The position numbers were made by a program, and so were the translations under genes. A stretch of 64,000 nucleotides of DNA from Chloroflexota bacterium (GTDB taxonomy: Bacteria > Chloroflexota > Dehalococcoidia > DSTF01 > RBG-16-68-14): positions 166,773-230,772 of the forward strand of contig JAJCYW010000009.1 in NCBI GenBank assembly GCA_029262675.1, read 5' to 3'. The notes beneath the pieces were generated by a model. The model saw nothing but the letters and a program-made list of their open reading frames with translations. It ran no database searches and was not told the origin of the DNA. Numbering within the stretch: the stretch's first letter is position 1; each line of letters starts with the position of its first letter. Shown piece after piece: positions 44,648-53,214 of this stretch.

Positions 44648-47482
44648 CTAGGTTGAAGTTGCGACCTTGGCCAGGTCCTTCTTTCTAACGTTCTCGACCT
44701 CCACGCGCACGGCTCGGTCGACCGGCGTGGGCTGCCACTGGACCGGCCAGTAACGAAGGTGGCCTTCGCCGCCGGCGAGGTGCAGCCACTTCACCATCCC
44801 CGGCTCCACGTCCATGGGACCGCGCCAACCCCGGAACTGGTACGGGTCCCAACCGTTGTAGCAGATCACCTGTCCCGGCCGCACCGACGGCGAGAGCTTC
44901 ACCGGCACCAGGAAGTCGCTCACATCGTTGTAGACACGGACCTCGTCATTGTCCTCAATGCCTCGCTTGGCCGCGTCCACCGGGCTCATGACGAGATGCG
45001 GCCGGCCCCTGTGCGTCTGCAGCATCATCCTGTTGGTGATGTTTATGGAGTGGATGCTCCAGCGATTGTGGCCGGAGGTGAGGACGAATGGGTAATCGCC
45101 GCCCATCTTCGGCGGATCCTTGTGCCCGGGGAAGGACTCCCCGGCCTCCAGGAACCAGGGGTGGTCGATGTAGAACTGGGCCCGTCGTGTGAGGGTCGGG
45201 TATGGTAGCTTCTTCTTCGTGTGCCATGTCGAATGCGCGAACGTCTCATCCGGCTTGATATCGGCCGCCTGGTTGAGGTCCAGCACCGAGAGGCCCAGGC
45301 CCGTGAATCGCTGGTAGCCCTGTTTCTTCAGCTTGGCCAGCGACAGGTCATCCGGCAAGGAGTCCGTCATCGTTCCGTCGCGGACCATCTCTGTCGCCAC
45401 TTGCTCCTCCGTCGTGAGGTTGCCGCCTAGCGTAAGTTGGTCGTGAAGATTGGTAAGGCTGCGCGTGTTGCCTTGCGCGTCCACGTATTCCTTCAGCCCA
45501 CGCTTCCTCGCCCGCTGCTCTATCTTCTTCGCCAACAACAGACCGAGTTCCCACTCCGTCTTCGCCATGCCGGGCGGTTTGGCCGATTGCTCCGAATGAA
45601 TCAGCAGCAGCATGTGCGGCGTCGAGAGGTGGAAGCCGGGCGTTTCGTACTCGTTCGCGACGGGAAGCACGATGTCGGACCAGCGCGCTGTGGTGCTCAT
45701 GCGCCAGTCCATCGTGATGATCTTATCGAGCTTGGGCCACAGGTTCTTCAGGAGCTGCGTGCCGCCCCCGCGAACGCGCCGCAGCGTGTTGCCTCCGGCC
45801 TGGAGGAGTACGCGCGGCGGCGTTTCCGGACCGGGCCTCGTCACGCCCTCCCACCAGCCGTTGTCGAGGGCCTCTTCGAAGTATTCGTCGAAGGAGCGCT
45901 TCATAGTGGGGTCACCCCACTCCGGGTTGTTCCACCGCTCCTTGTAGCCGCAGTGGTAGTACCAGAAGAAGGCCGGCGGGATCATGGGAATGGCGCCCGT
46001 CGATGCCGCCATGTGGGCCATCTCGATGCCAGCCATCTCTTCGGTCCAGGTGTCGTCCATAGCCTTGAATGCGGCGACGTAGTCGTCGCGTTGACGAAGG
46101 ACCTGCTGCGCGGCGCGCCTGCCGGGCCGGGCCTTTTGCGTCGTGATGCCGGGGCCGTCGAAGAAGCCAACGGACCAGCAGCCGATCCCGGTGCCCTTCT
46201 TGCCCCAGTTTCCGGTCAGGCCGAGCAGCAACGTCACCGACCGAACCATCAGGTCTGAGTGGTAGTACTTGAGCGATGTGCCGCCAGCCCAGACGAGCGT
46301 TCGCTTCTTGGCGACTTTGCGGCCCAGCTTGCGGATCTCTTCCGCGTTCATGCCGCAAATCTTCGACGCCTTCTCCGGTGTGTAGTTCTGATTCAGGTGC
46401 TCGCGCAGCAGGTCGAACGCCGGCGCAACCTCGACGCGCGAGCCGTCCTTCAGCCGCACCTTGTGGCGGCCACGCAACGACGGCTTAACCCGACCCCATC
46501 GCAGCGTGCCCTTCGGCGCGCGAGCGGGCAGGCGCTTCGCCGTGTCCCAGGCGTAGAATTGCTCGTCGTCGCCGTCTTCTTCCAAGTCCGACTCGCGAAG
46601 GAACCGGCCGTCGTCCAGGCGAACGAGGAGTGCGAGGTCGGTCTGCTCCATGACGAACTGTTCGTTGTAGAGCTTCTCCTTGATGATCGTCTGGCACGCG
46701 CCGAGGGCCCAACCCGAGTCCGTGCCGGCGCCGACGGGATAGTAGGTGTCCGCCTGCAAATGTGACGGGCTGCAGTCCGGCGCGAAGAGGACGATCTCCG
46801 TACCCTGATAGCGAGACTCGGTAATGTAGTGAGACGTCGCAATGACGGTGTAGGACGGGTTGGCCTGAAAGATGAGCAGCAGCTCGGTGTGAAATCCATC
46901 GTCCAGGCTGCTGCAGAGATTGAACTTGCCGAACGTGAGGTAGATGCCGGGGCTGAAGTCATTGATCTCCGCGTTGACATCCGTCGTCAGGCTGCCAAGC
47001 ATCCCCATGATGCGCGCTAGTCCGTTGCCGACCGGGTTGGCGGCCTCAGCGCCCGAGACCCTGACGATCGATTCCGGGCCCGACTCCTCGATCGCATCGA
47101 GGAAGCTGTCCGCTACGTCTGTCAGCGCCTCGTTCCACGAGATCTCATCCCATTTTCCCTCGCCGCGTTCGCCGGCGCGGCGAAGCGGATGGAGCAGGCG
47201 GTCTGCGCCTCGTCGCGTCGCGCTCCAGGCCACGCCCTTCTGACATCCCATCGGGTTGTAATCGGGGACGCCCTCTTCGATTGTCTGGAAGGTGCCAGCC
47301 TGCTCCTCGCGCACGATCTCGCCGTCTCGGATGAAGACGCGCATCGGGCAGCCTCCCGGATAGCAGTCGACGCAGTGCGTGCCCCACTTGACCTCGTCCC
47401 ACCGGATTTGGTCGCGGTAGGCGTCCGCCCAACTCTGGCCGTTACTTCTCTTGGCTGGTGTGGATCGCTTGGATGATGCCAT
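44648..47482 (-). CDS. Type II molybdopterin oxidoreductase alpha subunit (alpha3)
   Basis: 944 aa. FS0 ligands His36, Cys40, Cys45 and Cys80; predicted Mo ligand Asp175 in EINDFSPG; MGD-binding C-terminus (YPFVLTSGHNRWS, then VYNDVSDFLVPV). N-terminus MASSKRSTPAKRSNGQSW lacks a Tat signal. Nearly identical to alpha4 apart from scattered changes, so it is a recent tandem duplicate. Its ribosome site (GAGG about 12 bp before ATG 47482) lies inside the beta-subunit scar. No beta of its own; presumably shares beta2. Confidence 0.93.
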   Translation of the reverse strand: MASSKRSTPAKRSNGQSWADAYRDQIRWDEVKWGTHCVDCYPGGCPMRVFIRDGEIVREEQAGTFQTIEEGVPDYNPMGCQKGVAWSATRRGADRLLHPLRRAGERGEGKWDEISWNEALTDVADSFLDAIEESGPESIVRVSGAEAANPVGNGLARIMGMLGSLTTDVNAEINDFSPGIYLTFGKFNLCSSLDDGFHTELLLIFQANPSYTVIATSHYITESRYQGTEIVLFAPDCSPSHLQADTYYPVGAGTDSGWALGACQTIIKEKLYNEQFVMEQTDLALLVRLDDGRFLRESDLEEDGDDEQFYAWDTAKRLPARAPKGTLRWGRVKPSLRGRHKVRLKDGSRVEVAPAFDLLREHLNQNYTPEKASKICGMNAEEIRKLGRKVAKKRTLVWAGGTSLKYYHSDLMVRSVTLLLGLTGNWGKKGTGIGCWSVGFFDGPGITTQKARPGRRAAQQVLRQRDDYVAAFKAMDDTWTEEMAGIEMAHMAASTGAIPMIPPAFFWYYHCGYKERWNNPEWGDPTMKRSFDEYFEEALDNGWWEGVTRPGPETPPRVLLQAGGNTLRRVRGGGTQLLKNLWPKLDKIITMDWRMSTTARWSDIVLPVANEYETPGFHLSTPHMLLLIHSEQSAKPPGMAKTEWELGLLLAKKIEQRARKRGLKEYVDAQGNTRSLTNLHDQLTLGGNLTTEEQVATEMVRDGTMTDSLPDDLSLAKLKKQGYQRFTGLGLSVLDLNQAADIKPDETFAHSTWHTKKKLPYPTLTRRAQFYIDHPWFLEAGESFPGHKDPPKMGGDYPFVLTSGHNRWSIHSINITNRMMLQTHRGRPHLVMSPVDAAKRGIEDNDEVRVYNDVSDFLVPVKLSPSVRPGQVICYNGWDPYQFRGWRGPMDVEPGMVKWLHLAGGEGHLRYWPVQWQPTPVDRAVRVEVENVRKKDLAKVATST

Positions 47483-47637
47483 GGCTACTTCGACCTCGCT
47501 TTGCTGGGCTTGACCGCTGCCGGATCTCCAGTGAACTCGCTGAACAACTCCTGCCAGCGATAGACAGTGAAGATATGCATCAACTCCGACCTCTTACCTG
47601 CCCAGGCACTGTCTGGCGCAGGCGGGGGCGTTACCTC
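47483..47637 (-). pseudogene. 155-bp scar of a second beta-subunit gene between alpha4 and alpha3
   Basis: Read on the minus strand, the alpha4 stop and GAGGTA run straight into codons for APACARQC, the fourth Fe-S cluster region of beta, then jump to the last 37 codons (GKRSELMHIFTVYRWQELF, FTGDPAA, ending RSK-stop), 2 bp before the alpha3 ATG as in the intact beta2-alpha4 junction. Compared with beta2, about 272 bp are missing between two CCTGC (GCAGG) repeats (50587 and 50859 in beta2), and the two pieces are out of frame. The 5' two thirds of beta were never copied or are lost. Confidence 0.88.
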
Positions 47638-50472
47638 CTAGGTTGAAGCTGCGACCTTAGCCAGGTCCTTCTCCCTAACCTTCTCGACGTCCACGCGTAC
47701 GGCGCGGTCGACCGGCGTAGGCTGCCACTGGAACGGCCAGTAGCGAAGGTGGCCTTCGCCGCCGGCGAGGTGCAGCCACTTCACCATCCCCGGCTCCACG
47801 TCCATGGGGCCGCGCCAGCCGCGGAACTGATACGGGTCCCAGCCGTTGTAGCAGATCACCTGTCCTGGCTGCACAGACGACGAGAGCTTCACCGGCACCA
47901 GGAAGTCGCTCACGTCGTTATAGACCCGGACCTCCTCATTGTCCTCGATGCCTCGCTTCGCAGCGTCTACTGTGCTCATGACCAGATGTGGCCGGCCCCT
48001 ATGCGTCTGCAGCATCATCCTGTTCGCGATCTGAATTGAGTGGATGCTCCAGCGGTTGTGGCCGGAGGTGAGGCCCAGCGGGTAGTCGCCGCCCATCTTC
48101 GGGTTCTCCTTGTGGGTCGGAAACTCCTCGCCCGCCTCCAGGAACCAGGGGTGGTCGATATAGAACTGGGCGCGGCGCGTCAGCGTCGGGTACGGCAGCC
48201 TCTTCTGCGTGTGCCATGTGGAGTGATTGAACGTCTCGTCCGGTTCGATGTCGCCCGCCTGATTCAAGTCCAGCACCGAGAGGCCCAGGCCGGTGAATCG
48301 CTGGTAGCCTTGTTTCTTCATCTTGGCCAGCGACGTGTCATCCGGTAGGGAGTCTGTCAGCGCTCCGTCGCGGACCATTTCTGTCGCCACCTGTTCCTCG
48401 GTTATGATGTTGCCGCCTAGCGTCAGCCGATCGTGAAGATCGTCGAGGGTGTGCGTATTGCCGTATGCGTCCACGTACTCGCGCAACCCACGCTTCCTGG
48501 CCCGCTGCTCCAGCTTCTTGGCCAGTAGCAGCCCGATCTCCCATTCCGTCTTCGCCATGCCGGGCGGCTTGACTGATTGCTCCGAATGAAACAGCGTCAC
48601 CATGTGCGGCGTCGAAAGGTGGAAGCCGGGCGTTTCATACTCGTTCGCAACGGGAAGCACGATGTCGGACCAGCGCCCAGTGGTACTCATGCGCCAGTCG
48701 AGCGTGATGATCTTGTCGAGCTTGGGCCACAGGTTCTTCAAGAGCTGCGTACCGCCTCCGCGAACGCGCCGCAGCGTGTTGCCTCCGGCCTGGATGAGCA
48801 CGCGCGGCGGCGTTTCCGGACCGGGCCTCGACACGCCTTCCCACCAGCCCTTGTCGAGTGCCTCTTCAAAGTACTCGTCGAAGGAGCGCTTCATGGAGGG
48901 GTCACCCCACTCCGGGTTGTTCCACCGCTCCTTGTAGCCGCAGTGGTAGTACCAGAAGAAAGCGGGCGGGACCATGCCGATGAGGCCATTCGATGCTGCG
49001 TAATGGGCCATCTCGATGCCGGCCATTTCGTCGGTCCAAGTGTCGTCCATGGCCTTGAACGCGGCGACGTAGTCCTCACGTTGGCGAATGGCCGCTTCCG
49101 CGGCGCGCCTGCCGGGCCGGGTCTTCTGTGCTGTGATGTCGGGGCCGTCGAAGAACCCGACGGACCAGCAGGTGATCCCGGTGCCTTTCTTGCCCCAGTT
49201 CCCGGTCAGGCCAAGCATCACGTTGACGGCCCGCACCATGAGATCCGCGTGGTAGTACTTGAGCGAGGTGCCACCGGCCCAGACGAGCGTTCGCTTCTTC
49301 GCCACCTTGCGGGCCAGTTTGCGGATCTCGCCTGCGTTGACGCCGCAGATCTTCGAAGCCTTTTCCGGCGTGTAGTTGCGATTCAGGTGCTCGCGCAGCA
49401 GGTCGAAGGCTGGGGCAACCTCGACGAGTGAGCCGTCCTTCAGCCGTGCTTTGCGGCGGCCCCGCAATGCTGGCTTTACCCGACCCCAGCGCAACGTCGT
49501 CTTCGAGGCGGGCGCCAACCGGCGCTTTGCCGTATCCCAGGCGTAGAACTGTTCCTCGTCACCGTCCTCCTCGAGATCCGACTCGCGCAGAAAGCGCCCA
49601 GTGTCGAGCCTGATGAGCAGCGGGAGGTCTGTTTGCTCCTTGACGAACTGTTCGTTGTAGAGCTTCTCCTTGATGATCACCTGGGAGGCGCCCAGCGCCC
49701 AGGCTGCGTCGCTTCCCATCCGGACGGGGTAGTAGTAGTCGGCGGTCATGTGAGAAGGGCTGCAGTCGGGGGCGAACAGCACCACTTCCGTGCCCTGGTA
49801 CCGGGCCTCGGCCGTATAGTGCGATGTGGCGATGTGCGTGTACGCGATGTTCTTCATGAAGAAGATCACCAGCTCGGCATGAAACTCATCATCCAGGCTG
49901 CTGCACACGTTGAACTTGCCAAATGTGAGGTAGAGGCCGGGGCTAAAGTCGTTGATCTCCGCGTTGACATCCGTCGTCACGCTGCCCAGCATCCCCATCA
50001 CGCGGCTGAATCCCTGACCAACGGGATTGACGGCCTCAGCGCCCGAGATCCTGACGACCGATTCGGGGCCCGACTCCTCGATTGCATCGAGGACGCTGTC
50101 GGCAACCTCTGTCAGCGCTTCGTTCCACGAGATCTCGTCCCATTTGCCCTCGCCGCGTTCGCCGGACCGGCGAAGCGGTTTGAGCAGGCGTTCTTCGCCA
50201 TGCCGCGTCGCGCTCCAGGCGACGCCCTTCTGGCAGCCCATCGGGTTGAAGTCGGGCACGCCCTCCTCGATCGGCTGGAAGGTGGCCGCCTGCTCCTCGC
50301 GCACGATCTCGCCATCGCGAGTGAACACGCGCATCGGGCAGCCTCCCGGATAGCAGTCGACGCAGTGCGTGCCCCACTTGACGTCGTCCCACCGGATCTG
50401 GTCGCGGTAGGTGTCCGCCCAATGTTGTCCCTTGTTTCTCTTGGCTGGCGTGGACGGATTGGATGATGCCAT
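47638..50472 (-). CDS. Type II molybdopterin oxidoreductase alpha subunit (alpha4)
   Basis: 944 aa, same domain order and ligands as alpha3 (HCVDCYPGGC, GCQKG, EINDFSPG). Differences from alpha3 cluster in a few places, for example the segment after the Mo-ligand region (ELVIFFMKNIAYTHIATSHY versus ELLLIFQANPSYTVIATSHY), a part of the substrate funnel in relatives. No signal peptide. Starts 2 bp after beta2, in the same operon. Predicted partner is beta2. Confidence 0.94.
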   Translation of the reverse strand: MASSNPSTPAKRNKGQHWADTYRDQIRWDDVKWGTHCVDCYPGGCPMRVFTRDGEIVREEQAATFQPIEEGVPDFNPMGCQKGVAWSATRHGEERLLKPLRRSGERGEGKWDEISWNEALTEVADSVLDAIEESGPESVVRISGAEAVNPVGQGFSRVMGMLGSVTTDVNAEINDFSPGLYLTFGKFNVCSSLDDEFHAELVIFFMKNIAYTHIATSHYTAEARYQGTEVVLFAPDCSPSHMTADYYYPVRMGSDAAWALGASQVIIKEKLYNEQFVKEQTDLPLLIRLDTGRFLRESDLEEDGDEEQFYAWDTAKRRLAPASKTTLRWGRVKPALRGRRKARLKDGSLVEVAPAFDLLREHLNRNYTPEKASKICGVNAGEIRKLARKVAKKRTLVWAGGTSLKYYHADLMVRAVNVMLGLTGNWGKKGTGITCWSVGFFDGPDITAQKTRPGRRAAEAAIRQREDYVAAFKAMDDTWTDEMAGIEMAHYAASNGLIGMVPPAFFWYYHCGYKERWNNPEWGDPSMKRSFDEYFEEALDKGWWEGVSRPGPETPPRVLIQAGGNTLRRVRGGGTQLLKNLWPKLDKIITLDWRMSTTGRWSDIVLPVANEYETPGFHLSTPHMVTLFHSEQSVKPPGMAKTEWEIGLLLAKKLEQRARKRGLREYVDAYGNTHTLDDLHDRLTLGGNIITEEQVATEMVRDGALTDSLPDDTSLAKMKKQGYQRFTGLGLSVLDLNQAGDIEPDETFNHSTWHTQKRLPYPTLTRRAQFYIDHPWFLEAGEEFPTHKENPKMGGDYPLGLTSGHNRWSIHSIQIANRMMLQTHRGRPHLVMSTVDAAKRGIEDNEEVRVYNDVSDFLVPVKLSSSVQPGQVICYNGWDPYQFRGWRGPMDVEPGMVKWLHLAGGEGHLRYWPFQWQPTPVDRAVRVDVEKVREKDLAKVAAST

Positions 50473-50474
50473 GG

Positions 50475-51542
50475 CTACTTCGACCTCTTTTCACGAAGCT
50501 TGCTCGCTGCCGGATCTCCGGTGAACTCGCCGAACAGCTCCTCCCAGTGATAGACGGTGAGGATGTCCATCAGCTCCGACTTCTTGCCTGCTCGGGTCTT
50601 GGCCATCTCCTTGCGCATCGTTGCCAGCGCATCCTGGACGTTGGGTCCCAGCAGCCCCTCCAGGTACTCGTTCGGGATGCGTGGGTTCTCATCGTCAGGC
50701 GTGCCATCTTCCTTGAGGGGAGCGGAGGACAACGGTGGAACATAGAAAATGTTTGGTCCCGTGCCGTACTCGGCGTGCAACGGCAGCGCGACCTTCCATT
50801 CGTTGACCAGCTTGTGGATCGGCCCCTTGGCGTCGTCGAGGTAGCCGACGAACACGAGCCTGCCCGGGCACTGCCGGGCGCAGGCGGGGGCGACTCCTTG
50901 TTCCAGCCTGGGGAAGCACATGATGCAGTGCTGGCTGATCCCGCGAACGTGGTTGTAGAAGATCTTCTTGTACGGGCAGGCCTTAGCGCAGAATTGGTAG
51001 CCCTTGCAGTTGTCCTCGTCCCGCAGCACGAGGCCGTCCTCGTCGCGCTTATACATGGCGCCGGTGGGACAGGCCTCGACGCAGGCCGGGTGCGTGCAGT
51101 GGTTGCAGAGCCGGGGCATGTAGAAGAAGTAGCTGTTGGGCCACTCGCCGGCGCCCTGGTCCTCGTCCCAGTTTGGCCCCCACTCGGGCGGTTTGCCTTC
51201 GGGTTCCAGATGGGCCGTGGTGCCCTTGCCGCCGTAGAACACCTCGTCGTAGTTGAAGTCCCAGCCGCCCCCGAACGACTCGCGGTCCGGCAATTCGCCG
51301 AGCTGGAGCATGCCGTCTCGATAGCCGCCGCCCATCTTCTCCCAGTCTTTGGGGTAGCCGCGGCCGGGCTGGGTGTTGACGCTGCACCACCACATGTAGT
51401 CGGTGCCGTCCTTGCCCTCATTGTCGCGAGTCCAGAGCATCTTGCACGCGACGGAGCAGGTCTGGCAGCCGCTGCACTTGTTGAGGTCGAAGACCATCGC
51501 AATCTGGCGGCTTTGCTTAACGGAGCGCTTTTTCGGTGCCAT
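50475..51542 (-). CDS. Molybdoenzyme beta subunit, four Fe-S clusters (beta2)
   Basis: 355 aa. Cys groups CSGCQTCSVAC, CNHCTHPACVEACP, CKGYQFCAKACP and CIMCFPRLEQG with CARQC, the NarH/EbdB pattern. In the third group Tyr stands where beta1 has His and NarH has Trp, consistent with a 3Fe-4S cluster. AAGGAGGG precedes ATG 51542. First gene of the beta2-alpha4-alpha3-basic protein operon. No signal sequence. Donor of the 3' fragment now left at 47483-47637. Confidence 0.94.
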   Translation of the reverse strand: MAPKKRSVKQSRQIAMVFDLNKCSGCQTCSVACKMLWTRDNEGKDGTDYMWWCSVNTQPGRGYPKDWEKMGGGYRDGMLQLGELPDRESFGGGWDFNYDEVFYGGKGTTAHLEPEGKPPEWGPNWDEDQGAGEWPNSYFFYMPRLCNHCTHPACVEACPTGAMYKRDEDGLVLRDEDNCKGYQFCAKACPYKKIFYNHVRGISQHCIMCFPRLEQGVAPACARQCPGRLVFVGYLDDAKGPIHKLVNEWKVALPLHAEYGTGPNIFYVPPLSSAPLKEDGTPDDENPRIPNEYLEGLLGPNVQDALATMRKEMAKTRAGKKSELMDILTVYHWEELFGEFTGDPAASKLREKRSK

Positions 51543-51628
51543 GCGTCCCTCCTTACCAGTGCTATTGGCTTCCGCCCCGCGGTCGTGTCCGACGGTATCG
51601 ACCGGCAGGGCTACCGAACGCCCTTAAC

Positions 51629-51682
51629 TTAGCACGCGCTAGAATAGGCCGAATAGAGGCCATATGGCCCTATTGTGGCGGG
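51629..51682 (-). promoter_or_regulatory. Conserved element and putative promoter upstream of beta2
   Basis: Nearly identical to 3592-3645 upstream of beta1: palindrome GGCCATATGGCC, then TTCGGC-17 bp-TAAGTT on the minus strand, and TAGC-N4-GCTA within the spacer. It sits 87-140 bp before the beta2 ATG (75-128 bp for beta1). Sequence between it and each gene is not conserved, which argues that the element itself is under selection. Confidence 0.65.
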
Positions 51683-51787
51683 TAGTCTGGATTCGTGGGT
51701 GGCGCTGGCGGAGGACAGCCCTCAAGGCTGGGACACACAAATGTGTGCGTGTAGCTCTCCAGCACGCCCACAGAGGTCCGGGGATGA

Positions 51788-52987
51788 CTACGTGCAGTCG
51801 TGGTTGCCTTGGAGAGCCACCCCCAGGATGTCGATCAGCAGGTCTATGACGCCGTCCGGCGCTGTCATGTCCCACGGATTCGGTCCTGCAGACGGCCCAC
51901 GATCGTAATGCGCGTCGTATGGCGGTGCGCCCGCGGGCGAGTAGTGGTTGATCACACTAAGGATGTCGAACAAGAGGTCGACGACGCCGTCCTGGCCAGG
52001 CCCTGAGATCGTCTCCACATCATAGAAATCCCAGGGGTTATGGGGATCTCGCTGACCACCCACCGTCTCATCCGGACCGAGTTCCTGAACATCGCTGCAA
52101 CCATCGTTGTCGTCGTCGGGATCGCTACCGTTTGGAATGGTATCGCCGTCGGTGTCCGCGTTAGGGTCTTTTGGAGTCGGTGTTGGCGTAACGGTTGGTG
52201 TCGCTGTTGCTGTAGGCGTCGCTGTGGGCGTCGCCGTGGGTGTGGGAGCGCCACCGGCGCAGTTGATGGTGAGGTCACTAACTTTCGGAGTGACGTCCAC
52301 GTTACCGGGCTCGACATACTTCGAGCCATTCGCCCCAGCCGGAGCTTCACCGAGCGGTAGCAGCTCGATTAGGGTCGTAGTCGGCGTGCTCGTGCACGTG
52401 AGAGTTATGCGGAATAGTTCGCCGATCCAGAAACTGGCTGGCGGATTTATAAGGCCGGTAACGCAAAATCGCCGAATTGAGTCGACGTTCGGGTTGCCAA
52501 ACTCATCAGAGAATGTGGCCAAATCTGGGGCGTTGCAGTCAGGCCACGTTGTGACGCTGTTCTTTGCAGCACCAGAACTGGCCTGATTGCCGAGTTCATC
52601 GCCGTAAGTAATCCAAGCGTATGCCCTCGTATAACCGGACGCAGGAATCGCGATCGCGTCGACAGCGATCACAAACTCGGCGCTTGCGGCCACATCGCAG
52701 ACTGTCGCCTCGCTGCACGTGCCGCCAAGGGCCAGGCTTAGATTCATCTCTGGCGCGCTGCCGCTCGCGGCGGTCGCGGGATCCGTCGTGCCGCCGCTAG
52801 TCGCGAGGACAAGACTGAGGAGCGTGACTCCTACAAGGAGACCGATGACCGCTAGCCAGCCGCGGTACTGCGTGTGTGCGCGATGTTCGTTCTGATTCGC
52901 CGCCAATGCACTGCCCTCACTTACAAGATTTCGCCATTCGCCGCGGGGTCGGCGTTCTATTGGATTGTTCGCTGGCGCGCCGGCCAC
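51788..52987 (-). CDS. Secreted or anchored protein with Thr-Pro linker and dockerin-like C-terminus
   Basis: 399 aa. A positively charged N-terminus and a hydrophobic helix at ~45-63 (WLAVIGLLVGVTLLSLVLAT) act as signal anchor. A Cys-containing beta-rich domain (~75-235) is followed by a Thr/Pro linker (TPTATPTATPTATATPT), a Ca-binding thrombospondin-3-like stretch (DTDGDTIPNGSDPDDDNDG) and two copies of an NPWDF/DGVVDLLFDIL-type repeat. This architecture is common in Chloroflexota secretomes. Function unknown. GTG/ATG start choice uncertain; 240 bp before the beta2 promoter. Confidence 0.82.
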   Translation of the reverse strand: MAGAPANNPIERRPRGEWRNLVSEGSALAANQNEHRAHTQYRGWLAVIGLLVGVTLLSLVLATSGGTTDPATAASGSAPEMNLSLALGGTCSEATVCDVAASAEFVIAVDAIAIPASGYTRAYAWITYGDELGNQASSGAAKNSVTTWPDCNAPDLATFSDEFGNPNVDSIRRFCVTGLINPPASFWIGELFRITLTCTSTPTTTLIELLPLGEAPAGANGSKYVEPGNVDVTPKVSDLTINCAGGAPTPTATPTATPTATATPTVTPTPTPKDPNADTDGDTIPNGSDPDDDNDGCSDVQELGPDETVGGQRDPHNPWDFYDVETISGPGQDGVVDLLFDILSVINHYSPAGAPPYDAHYDRGPSAGPNPWDMTAPDGVIDLLIDILGVALQGNHDCT

Positions 52988-53214
52988 CGCGGATAGTTAT
53001 CGATTATAGTGACTGCGCCAAGTTTGTCAACTATCTATCCTGAGACTCTATGCTACGCCTTAGTCAGGAGACTCCGGGCGCATGCACATTCCCCTGTACC
53101 CAATCCGGTGCCGCGGCTCGCGGGCCGTCCGGCTTGTCGAAGTCGAACGCCCTGGGGTATGGTGGGCCGGAGTTCAAACGGCTGGAGTTGGAGTAGTCGG
53201 ATGACTGGCGCGTC

